Shown in pieces: positions 1 through 4,471 of a DNA stretch of 5,066 nucleotides. The stretch comes from Cellulomonas sp. (GTDB taxonomy: Bacteria > Actinomycetota > Actinomycetes > Actinomycetales > Cellulomonadaceae), in NCBI GenBank assembly GCA_031178805.1, contig JAPSIJ010000197.1, forward strand, positions 1 through 5,066, given 5' to 3'. The translations under genes were made by a program, and so were the position numbers. The notes beneath the pieces were generated by a model. That model saw nothing but the letters and a program-made list of their open reading frames with translations, was not told the DNA's origin and made no database searches. Within the stretch, counting starts at the first letter, position 1. Every line of letters starts with the position of its first letter.

Positions 1-482
1 CCGCGGCCGAGCGCACCCGCCCCGACGTCTGCCTGCTCGACCTCGAGATGCCGGGCATCGACGGCGTGGAGACGGCGGCGCGGCTGGCCCGCACGGTCCC
101 GACCCGCTGCGTCGTGGTCACCCGGCACGCGCGGCCGGGCGTGCTGCGGCGGGCGCTGCAGGCCGGGGTGGACGGGTTCCTGCCGAAGTCCCGCCCCGCG
201 CAGGACGTCGCCGAGGTGATCCGCCTGGTCGCCGCCGGCCGCCGCTACGTCGACCCGGAGGTGGCGGCCGACGCGCTCGCGGACGAGCGGTGCCCGCTGA
301 CCGACCGGGAGCTCGACGTGCTGCGTGCCGGCCGGCGCGGGGAGACGATCGCGCAGATCGCGGCGGCCGTGTACCTGTCGCCGGGGACGGTCCGGAACCA
401 CGTGTCGTCCGTGCTGGGCAAGCTCGGGGTCGCCACCCGGCAGCAGGCGGTGCTGATGGCCGAGGAGCGCGGCTGGATCTGA
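1..482 (+). CDS. NarL/DesR-type two-component response regulator, 5'-truncated by the window edge
   Basis: DNA-binding response regulator that should be phosphorylated by a partner histidine kinase and then activate or repress promoters. The reading frame is open from base 3, so the true start lies outside; 159 codons remain, and about 40-50 N-terminal residues are missing compared with a usual length near 200-210. Counting the first in-window codon as 1, the receiver shows the phosphoacceptor Asp13 in LLDLEMPG, the switch Thr40 in VVVTRH and the conserved Lys62 in FLPKS. The C-terminal LuxR-type helix-turn-helix covers about 97-155, with PLTDRELDVLR, then IAQIAAAVYLSPGTVRNHVSSVL. The receiver stretch RPGVLRRALQAGVDGF and the ending EERGWI are typical of DesR-like actinobacterial regulators; this is family recall, not a search. 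The kinase gene is expected upstream, outside the window. The stop at 480-482 lies 4 bp from the stop of the opposing chemoreceptor gene. The target genes cannot be told from sequence. Confidence 0.93.
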   Translation, partial: AAERTRPDVCLLDLEMPGIDGVETAARLARTVPTRCVVVTRHARPGVLRRALQAGVDGFLPKSRPAQDVAEVIRLVAAGRRYVDPEVAADALADERCPLTDRELDVLRAGRRGETIAQIAAAVYLSPGTVRNHVSSVLGKLGVATRQQAVLMAEERGWI

Positions 483-486
483 GCCG

Positions 487-2151
487 TCAGAGCCGGAACG
501 TGGCGATGCGCGCGGCCATCTCCGCCGAGCCGTCGGCGACCTGCCCCATCCCGCCGTCCACGCGGGCGAGGGCGCCGGCGCTGACGTCGGCGGCGGCCGC
601 GACGCCGCTGATCGTGTTCGCGATCTCCCCGGCGCCGGTCGCGGCCTCGGCGACACCCCGGGACATCTCGGCCGTCGTGGCGGTCTGCTCCTCCACCGCC
701 GAGGCGATGGTCAGCTGGTAGTCGTTGATCCGGGCGATGATCGTGGAGATCGCGTCGATCGCCGTGACGGCCTCGCCGGTGTCGCCCTGGATGGCGTCCA
801 CGCGGCGGGCGATGTCCTCGGTGGCCCGGGCCGTCTCGGTCGCGAGCTCCTTGACCTCGCCGGCGACGACGGCGAAGCCCTTGCCGGCCTCGCCGGCGCG
901 GGCGGCCTCGATCGTGGCGTTCAGCGCCAGCAGGTTGGTCTGCTCGGCGATCGAGGTGATGACCTTGACGACGTTGCCGATCTCCTGCGACGACGCACCG
1001 AGGCGCGCGACGGTGGCGTTGGTGCCGGCGACGACGCCGGTGGCCTCGGCGGCGACCTTGGCGGCCTGGGAGGCGTTCTGCGCGATCTCCCGGATGCTGG
1101 CGCCCATCTGCTCCGCCCCGGCGGCGACGGTCTGCACGTTCCGGGACACCTGGGCCGCGGACTCCGCGACCTCGCCGACCTGCGCGCTCGTCGCCTGCGC
1201 GGCCCGGGCGCCCTCCGCCGACGCCGCGCGCAGCGCGCCGACCGTGCCGTCCGTCTGCTCGGCCGTGCGGGCGACCTGGCCGACCAGCGTGCGCATCGCG
1301 TCGATGGCGCCGTCCAGGGCCCGGCCGGCGCGGGCGATCTCCCCGCCGCCGGTCAGGCCGGTCCGCTGCGTGAGGTCGCCCTCCGCCATCGCGGCGGCGA
1401 CCTCGGAGATCCGGCCCGCGGGGCGCGCGACGTCCCGGGTGACCTTCGCCCCGGCGGCCGCCGCGAACAGCGCGGCGAGCACGCCGAGCACGACGAGGCC
1501 CAGCCGGCCCCGCTCCTGCGCCGCGCGCTGCTCCTCCTGGAGCTGTGCGAGGCGACCGGACGCCGACTCCTGGATCTCGGCCGCGAGGGTGAGGATCCGG
1601 TCGTAGGACTCGCCGGCCGCGCCCTCGTTGATCGACTCCAGCGCGGCGGTGTAGTCCTCGGTCCGGCCGGTCCCCAGGAGCTCGACCACCTCGGTGTCAC
1701 CGGCGAAGAACGCGTCCCAGGCGGGGGCCAGGGCGGCGAACGCCTCGGCCTCGGCCGCCGTGGCCCCGGTGGTGTCCAGGTCGGCCAGCCACGCGGTGAC
1801 GTCCTGCTGCACCTCCCGCACGCCGGCGCGGTTGATGGTGTCCTCGCGCAGCCCGTCGGTCACGCCGTAGGCGGCGACGTCGGCGAGCACGAGCCCCTGC
1901 CAGCCGGTCGCGTCGGCGATCTGGAAACGGGCCTCCTCGGCGAGCCGCAGGATCCGCTGCGCCTGCTGGGTCTGCTCGGCGAACGAGCGCTGCACCTGCG
2001 CGGTGACCAGCCCGAGCGCGATCGCGAGGACCACCAGCCCGGTCAGGAGACCGAACACCACCGACATGCGGGCGCCGATCGACTGCCCGCTCCACCTGCT
2101 GACCACTGCCCGAACCACCCGACTGCGAGACGACCTGCCGACGGTCCCCAT
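487..2151 (-). CDS. Transmembrane methyl-accepting chemotaxis protein (4-helix-bundle sensor, HAMP, signalling domain)
   Basis: Chemoreceptor that senses an outside or membrane signal and controls CheA kinase through CheW. From the ATG at 2151 it has 554 residues. An Arg-rich N-terminus precedes membrane helix 1 (about 29-50). A helical periplasmic-side domain (about 51-213) looks like a four-helix-bundle sensor. Helix 2 is at about 217-236, HAMP at about 237-289, and the signalling coiled coil follows. The hairpin tip is clear at about 399-435: IAEQTNLLALNATIEAARAG, then EAGKGFAVVAGEVKELA. The arms are about 17-18 heptads long, suggesting a 34H-36H class receptor (inference). The protein ends ATFRL, so it lacks the CheR-tethering pentapeptide found on some enterobacterial receptors. 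The start is uncertain: there is no good ribosome site before 2151, and GTG codons 12 and 16 or ATG 29 (at 2067) are alternatives, though 2067 would remove the positive N-terminus before helix 1. The reading frame continues open to 3030, but that part is antisense to the SDR gene and is not real. The ligand is unknown and no che genes are nearby. Confidence 0.96.
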   Translation of the reverse strand: MGTVGRSSRSRVVRAVVSRWSGQSIGARMSVVFGLLTGLVVLAIALGLVTAQVQRSFAEQTQQAQRILRLAEEARFQIADATGWQGLVLADVAAYGVTDGLREDTINRAGVREVQQDVTAWLADLDTTGATAAEAEAFAALAPAWDAFFAGDTEVVELLGTGRTEDYTAALESINEGAAGESYDRILTLAAEIQESASGRLAQLQEEQRAAQERGRLGLVVLGVLAALFAAAAGAKVTRDVARPAGRISEVAAAMAEGDLTQRTGLTGGGEIARAGRALDGAIDAMRTLVGQVARTAEQTDGTVGALRAASAEGARAAQATSAQVGEVAESAAQVSRNVQTVAAGAEQMGASIREIAQNASQAAKVAAEATGVVAGTNATVARLGASSQEIGNVVKVITSIAEQTNLLALNATIEAARAGEAGKGFAVVAGEVKELATETARATEDIARRVDAIQGDTGEAVTAIDAISTIIARINDYQLTIASAVEEQTATTAEMSRGVAEAATGAGEIANTISGVAAAADVSAGALARVDGGMGQVADGSAEMAARIATFRL

Positions 2152-2225
2152 CGGCCGTCGCCGCGCGTCGTGCTGGTGTCCGGCCGGGTGAAGCCGCTCC
2201 GGGTGCCGGTCCCCGGGGCGCGACG

Positions 2226-2231
2226 TAGCGT
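2226..2231 (+). promoter_or_regulatory. Candidate -10 element of the SDR gene
   Basis: TAGCGT fits the TANNNT pattern of actinobacterial housekeeping -10 boxes. It would place the transcript start near 2238, giving a leader of about 25 nt that includes the ribosome site. The -35 region is poor (GTGCCG at 2203-2208 with a 17-bp spacer). The box sits inside the inverted repeat CGACG-TAG-CGTCG (2221-2233), which might serve as an operator. The same hexamer occurs before the RibD-C gene at 4460. Confidence 0.45.
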
Positions 2232-2251
2232 CGGTCTCCCGCCGACACGTC

Positions 2252-2256
2252 AGGAG
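2252..2256 (+). promoter_or_regulatory. Ribosome binding site that fixes the SDR start
   Basis: AGGAG lies 6 bp before the ATG at 2263. It supports this start over in-frame starts further upstream (from 2170), which would add an Arg/Pro-rich leader of 31 residues ahead of the Rossmann fold. Confidence 0.75.
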
Positions 2257-2262
2257 CGCGCC

Positions 2263-3057
2263 ATGTCCGACATCCTGCCCGTCCGACCCCTCGCCCTCGT
2301 CACCGGTGCCTCCAGCGGCATCGGTCTCGAGCTCGCCCAGGACCTCGCCGAGCGCGGGTACGACCTGCTGGTCACGGCCGACGTGCCGGAGCTGGCCGTC
2401 GCCGCGGAGGGCCTGGGGCAGCACGGCACGGCCGTCCAGGCGGTGCAGGCCGACCTGGCGACCGCCGAGGGCGTCGCGACGCTGGTCGACGCGGTGGCCG
2501 CGCTCGAGCGCCCGCTGGACGTGCTCGCGCTGAACGCCGGCCGGGCGAAGGGCGGCGAGTTCCTGGACATCCCCCTGGCCGAGGACCTCGCGACGATCGA
2601 CCTCAACGTCGTGTCGACGGTCCGGCTGAGCAAGGCGCTGCTGCCGGGCATGGTGCAGCGCGGGGGCGGGCGCGTGCTGATCACGTCCTCCACGGCCGCG
2701 CTGATGCCCGGCCCCTGGTACGCCGTCTACGCGGCGACGAAGTCGTTCCTGCTGTCGTTCGCCGAGGCGATCCGGCACGAGCTGAAGGACACCGGCGTCA
2801 CCGTCACCGCGCTGCTGCCCGGGCCGACCGACACGGAGTTCTTCGAGCGCGCCGACATGGTCGAGACGCGCGTCGGGCAGAGCGGCAAGGACGACCCGGC
2901 GAAGGTCGCCCGCGAGGCGGTCGAGGGGCTGCTGGCCGGGAAGGACAAGGTCGAGGTGAAGTCCGTGCGCGCGAAGGGCCAGTCCGCGGCCGCCGCGGTC
3001 CTGCCGGACAAGGCGAAGGCCGCGATGCACGCCTCGTTCACGAAGCCGACGGAGTAG
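2263..3057 (+). CDS. Classical short-chain dehydrogenase/reductase (SDR), NAD(P)-dependent
   Basis: Cytosolic oxidoreductase of the classical SDR superfamily, 264 residues, which is a full-length family size. The nucleotide-binding motif TGASSGIG is at 14-21, Asp64-Leu65 is the adenine-ring contact and NAG is at 91-93. The catalytic set is complete: Asn115, Ser143 in ITSST, and Tyr156/Lys160 in YAATK, with the expected 13-residue Ser-Tyr spacing. The post-catalytic PG motif is at 186-187. The C-terminal segment after about 225 is Lys- and Ala-rich. It resembles the DltE/COG0300-like SDRs common in actinobacteria, but the substrate cannot be assigned. The end of strand 2 reads LLVTADVPEL, lacking the Arg often seen there in NADP-binding members. 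Asp40 at this place may favour NAD (inference). No related pathway gene adjoins it; the upstream gene is divergent, and the downstream gene is convergent and overlaps the last 20 bp. Confidence 0.95.
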   Translation: MSDILPVRPLALVTGASSGIGLELAQDLAERGYDLLVTADVPELAVAAEGLGQHGTAVQAVQADLATAEGVATLVDAVAALERPLDVLALNAGRAKGGEFLDIPLAEDLATIDLNVVSTVRLSKALLPGMVQRGGGRVLITSSTAALMPGPWYAVYAATKSFLLSFAEAIRHELKDTGVTVTALLPGPTDTEFFERADMVETRVGQSGKDDPAKVAREAVEGLLAGKDKVEVKSVRAKGQSAAAAVLPDKAKAAMHASFTKPTE

Positions 3058-3457
3058 CCCGCCCCGCGGGCCGGGCGGCCGGCGCCGTGCGGCGGTCCGT
3101 GCGGAGCCGGTCGCGCAGCCGCGCGTTCTCGGCCTCCAGCCGCACGACCTGCTCGCGCAGCGCCGCCGCCCGGTGCTCCGCGTCCCGCAGCCGGCGGCGC
3201 AGCGCCACCTCGTGGTCGGCGACCGGCTCCGGCGGGACGGTCGCCTGCAGGGCGCGGATCCGCGTGGCGAACTCCCGGTGCTGGCGCAGGTAGGACACCG
3301 AGCAGTGCGCCGCGATGGCCAGGGACAGGAAGTCGAACGGCCCGCCCTCCTGCTCCGCGACCCGCAGCGCCTCCTCGACGTGCTCCCGCACCACCTCGGC
3401 GCGGTGCCGCGCCTGCCCGATCACGTCGCCCGCGGGCTCCGACCCTCCCTGCTGCAC
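3038..3457 (-). CDS. Small HTH/coiled-coil protein resembling DUF6262 / Tn554 TnpC transposition accessory protein
   Basis: From the proposed GTG start it has 139 residues in three parts. An N-terminal helix covers about 13-36. A helix-turn-helix-like core at about 40-70 includes FDFLSLAIAAHCSVSYLRQH. A strongly charged coiled coil follows at about 83-119, ending LRDRL, and then a disordered Ala/Pro/Arg tail. The order 'variable-region HTH with a Ser-Tyr-Leu-Arg core, then a Leu/Arg/Glu coiled coil' matches my memory of DUF6262 proteins, which include TnpC of Tn554-type elements. Those act beside tyrosine recombinases TnpA and TnpB. Neither recombinase is present here, so this is an orphan: a remnant, a domesticated copy or an independent regulator. 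The start is uncertain. The frame is open to a GTG at 3592, but that extension would run through the palindrome and the tandem repeat and reads as low-complexity Gly/Arg. GTG 3457 has GGAGGT 13 nt upstream and a -10-like GATGGT exactly 6 nt upstream. GTG 3472 is another option. The 3' end overlaps the opposing SDR gene by 20 bp. Confidence 0.7.
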   Translation of the reverse strand: MQQGGSEPAGDVIGQARHRAEVVREHVEEALRVAEQEGGPFDFLSLAIAAHCSVSYLRQHREFATRIRALQATVPPEPVADHEVALRRRLRDAEHRAAALREQVVRLEAENARLRDRLRTDRRTAPAARPAGRATPSAS

Positions 3458-3463
3458 GGGAAC

Positions 3464-3469
3464 ACCATC
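3464..3469 (-). promoter_or_regulatory. Weak candidate -10 element of the TnpC-like gene
   Basis: On the minus strand GATGGT lies exactly 6 nt before the GTG at 3457, the same spacing as the leaderless-type boxes before the DUF1206 and RibD-C genes. It matches TANNNT only at the A and the final T, and no good -35 is present. The GGAGGT just upstream of it could instead be a distant ribosome site. Confidence 0.25.
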
Positions 3470-3516
3470 CACCTCCGACCCCCGACGGGTCGAACCGGCC
3501 ACCCGCCCTGGTCCCT

Positions 3517-3537
3517 GTCCCCGGTCCCCGGTCCCCG
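3517..3537 (+). repeat. Three perfect tandem copies of a 7-bp unit (GTCCCCG)
   Basis: Three head-to-tail copies of GTCCCCG, preceded at 3511-3516 by a related GTCCCT. The array ends 1 bp before the large palindrome. It could be a slippage-prone tract or a repeated binding site. It lies in non-coding sequence under the chosen gene starts. Confidence 0.8.
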
Positions 3538-3538
3538 T

Positions 3539-3595
3539 CGAGTGGAAGGTCCGGCCCGACACGCGCGCGGCGTGTCGGGCCGAGCTCTCCACTCG
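3539..3595. repeat. 57-bp symmetric interrupted palindrome (long hairpin)
   Basis: Outer arms CGAGTGGA (3539-3546) and TCCACTCG (3588-3595) are perfectly complementary over 8 bp. Inner arms GGCCCGACACGC (3553-3564) and GCGTGTCGGGCC (3570-3581) are perfectly complementary over 12 bp. They are separated by a 5-nt GCGCG loop (3565-3569). The outer and inner stems are joined by symmetric 6-nt bulges, AGGTCC on the left and GAGCTC on the right, so the whole is centred on 3567. There is no T-run, and it lies between two divergent genes, so it is a poor fit for a terminator. It may be an extragenic palindromic repeat, an operator or a recombination site. Confidence 0.88.
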
Positions 3596-3620
3596 GCGAC
3601 CGGGGCCGGACCAGGTGGTT

Positions 3621-3632
3621 CGGCGCGCGCCG
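3621..3632. promoter_or_regulatory. 12-bp perfect palindrome upstream of the DUF1206 gene, possible operator
   Basis: CGGCGCGCGCCG is its own reverse complement. If the DUF1206 transcript starts at its ATG (3660), this site covers about -39 to -28, which is where a repressor would block the -35 region. Its pure G/C composition makes a chance origin plausible in this genome. Confidence 0.3.
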
Positions 3633-3647
3633 TCGGCGGGCGGGTGC

Positions 3648-3653
3648 CACCCT
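3648..3653 (+). promoter_or_regulatory. Candidate -10 element for leaderless DUF1206 transcription
   Basis: CACCCT lies exactly 6 nt before the ATG at 3660, the spacing expected when transcription starts at the A of the start codon. No Shine-Dalgarno is visible in front of this ATG, which supports a leaderless message. The box lacks the usual first T, and no clear -35 is seen. Confidence 0.35.
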
Positions 3654-3659
3654 CACCCC

Positions 3660-4430
3660 ATGAGCGGACACGTCCAGCAAGCGGCATCCCGCGCCGGTGA
3701 CCACCCCCTGATCGAGAAGGGCGCCCGGCTCGGCTACGCCGCCAGCGGCGTGCTGCACCTGCTGCTCGCGTGGGTGACCGTCCAGCTCGCGTGGACCTCC
3801 GGCGGCGAGCAGGCCGACCAGTCGGGGGCGCTGCAGCAGCTCGCCGGCAACGGCTTCGGCAAGGCGCTGCTCTGGGTGCTGCTGGTGGGCTTCGTCCTGC
3901 TGGCGCTGTGGCAGGCGACCGAGGCGATCGCCTGGGGCGAGGCCGCCGACCGGGCGAAGGCGGCGGCCAAGGCGGTCGTGTACGCGGTCCTCGCGGTCAC
4001 CACGGTGTCCGTGCTCTCCGGCGGGTCCGGCGGCGGCTCGCAGAGCACCACGGGCGGCCTGATGTCGTCCGGGTTCGGCCGGGTACTGATCGGTCTCGTC
4101 GGGGTCGGCGTGGTGGTCGTCGGCGGGTACCACGTGGTGAAGGGCTGGACGGAGAAGTTCCTCGAGGACCTGGAGTCCAGCCCCGCCCCGTGGGTGCGGA
4201 CCGCCGGCAGGGTCGGCTACATCGGCAAGGGCGCGGCGCTCGCGGTCGTCGGCGTGCTGCTGGTCGTGGCCGCCGTGCAGAGCGACCCGGAGAAGGCGCA
4301 GGGCCTCGACGCCGCGCTGCACGCGCTGGCGGGTCTGCCGTTCGGCCCGGTGCTGCTCACGCTGGTCGCCCTCGGCTTCGCCGCCTACGGCGTGTACTCG
4401 TTCGGCCGGGGCCGGCACGCGAAGGTGTGA
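3660..4430 (+). CDS. DUF1206 family integral membrane protein
   Basis: Membrane protein of 256 residues with about six hydrophobic helices (roughly 24-45, 67-90, 104-120, 139-160, 184-206 and 227-246). It is built from three internal repeats of two helices each. The repeats can be seen directly: ARLGYAASGVLHLLL, AKAVVYAVLAVTTV and GRVGYIGKGAALAVV open the units. Gly-Phe-Gly type links (GNGFGKALLW, SSGFGRVLIG, GLPFGPVLLT) precede the second helix of each. This triple repeat with R-x-GY at the repeat heads is the hallmark of DUF1206, whose biochemical role is unknown. A Gly/Ser-rich loop (about 120-138) joins helices 3 and 4. The start at 3660 is chosen because it gives a short hydrophilic N-terminus and because a -10-like box lies 6 nt before it. 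The frame is open upstream, but that part is antisense to the TnpC-like gene and covers the palindrome. The next gene follows on the same strand after 41 bp but has its own promoter-like box. Confidence 0.92.
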   Translation: MSGHVQQAASRAGDHPLIEKGARLGYAASGVLHLLLAWVTVQLAWTSGGEQADQSGALQQLAGNGFGKALLWVLLVGFVLLALWQATEAIAWGEAADRAKAAAKAVVYAVLAVTTVSVLSGGSGGGSQSTTGGLMSSGFGRVLIGLVGVGVVVVGGYHVVKGWTEKFLEDLESSPAPWVRTAGRVGYIGKGAALAVVGVLLVVAAVQSDPEKAQGLDAALHALAGLPFGPVLLTLVALGFAAYGVYSFGRGRHAKV

Positions 4431-4459
4431 CCCCCTTCCGGCCCGGCGCCGCGCGGGTC

Positions 4460-4465
4460 TAGCGT
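4460..4465 (+). promoter_or_regulatory. Candidate -10 element for leaderless RibD-C gene
   Basis: TAGCGT matches TANNNT and lies exactly 6 nt before the ATG at 4472. TTCCGG (4436-4441) is a possible weak -35 at an 18-bp spacing. No ribosome site precedes the ATG, which fits a leaderless transcript separate from the DUF1206 gene. Confidence 0.55.
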
Positions 4466-4471
4466 CGCGGC

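Larger units (their letters stand above)
2152..2262. promoter_or_regulatory. Divergent intergenic region between the chemoreceptor and SDR genes
   Basis: This 111-bp gap must hold the promoter of the SDR gene (+) and probably that of the chemoreceptor gene (-). On the + side a plausible -10 (TAGCGT, 2226-2231) and a ribosome site can be seen. On the - side no convincing -10/-35 pair or Shine-Dalgarno was found before 2151. The stretch also holds an 8-bp CCCCGGGG palindrome (2211-2218), which is not remarkable at this GC content. Confidence 0.6.
3458..3659. promoter_or_regulatory. Divergent intergenic region between the TnpC-like and DUF1206 genes
   Basis: A 202-bp gap flanked by the 5' ends of both genes. 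It contains a 6-bp-arm inverted repeat (CGACCC-CCGAC-GGGTCG, 3476-3492), three tandem copies of GTCCCCG (3517-3537), a 57-bp interrupted palindrome (3539-3595) and the 12-bp palindrome CGGCGCGCGCCG (3621-3632). Starts outside the gap on both sides mean that any hairpin here is not at the 3' end of a neighbouring gene. A candidate leaderless -10 lies at each edge. Confidence 0.55.

Noticed and set aside
725..1606. 293-codon open frame on the plus strand
   Set aside because: Antisense shadow of the chemoreceptor, rich in Ala, Ser, Arg and Pro with no recognisable fold.
2142..2160. Resemblance to a flagellar sigma-28 -10 (GCCGAT on the minus strand) before the chemoreceptor
   Set aside because: It overlaps the proposed start codon, matches only six of eight bases, and has no TAAA-like box at the right distance.
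2152..3030. Open minus-strand extension of the chemoreceptor frame (would give 847 residues)
   Set aside because: It is antisense to the SDR gene and encodes low-complexity Arg/Gly/His-rich sequence; the receptor's natural N-terminus and first membrane helix begin near 2151-2067.
3059..3078. Possible terminator after the SDR gene (CCGCCC / GGGCGG, 8-nt loop)
   Set aside because: A 6-bp pure G/C stem without a T-run is expected by chance here and lies inside the opposing coding region.
3458..3592. N-terminal extension of the TnpC-like gene to GTG 3592
   Set aside because: It would be translated out of one arm of the palindrome and the tandem repeat, has Gly/Arg low complexity, and has no visible ribosome site.
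3315..3659. Upstream extension of the DUF1206 frame
   Set aside because: It is antisense to the TnpC-like gene, crosses the palindrome and tandem repeat, and would put a Pro/Arg-rich 115-residue leader on a membrane protein.
2727..4418. 563-codon open frame on the minus strand
   Set aside because: It covers the SDR, TnpC-like and DUF1206 genes in a shadow frame with Arg/Gly/Ala-rich composition and no domain; long spurious frames are expected at this GC content.
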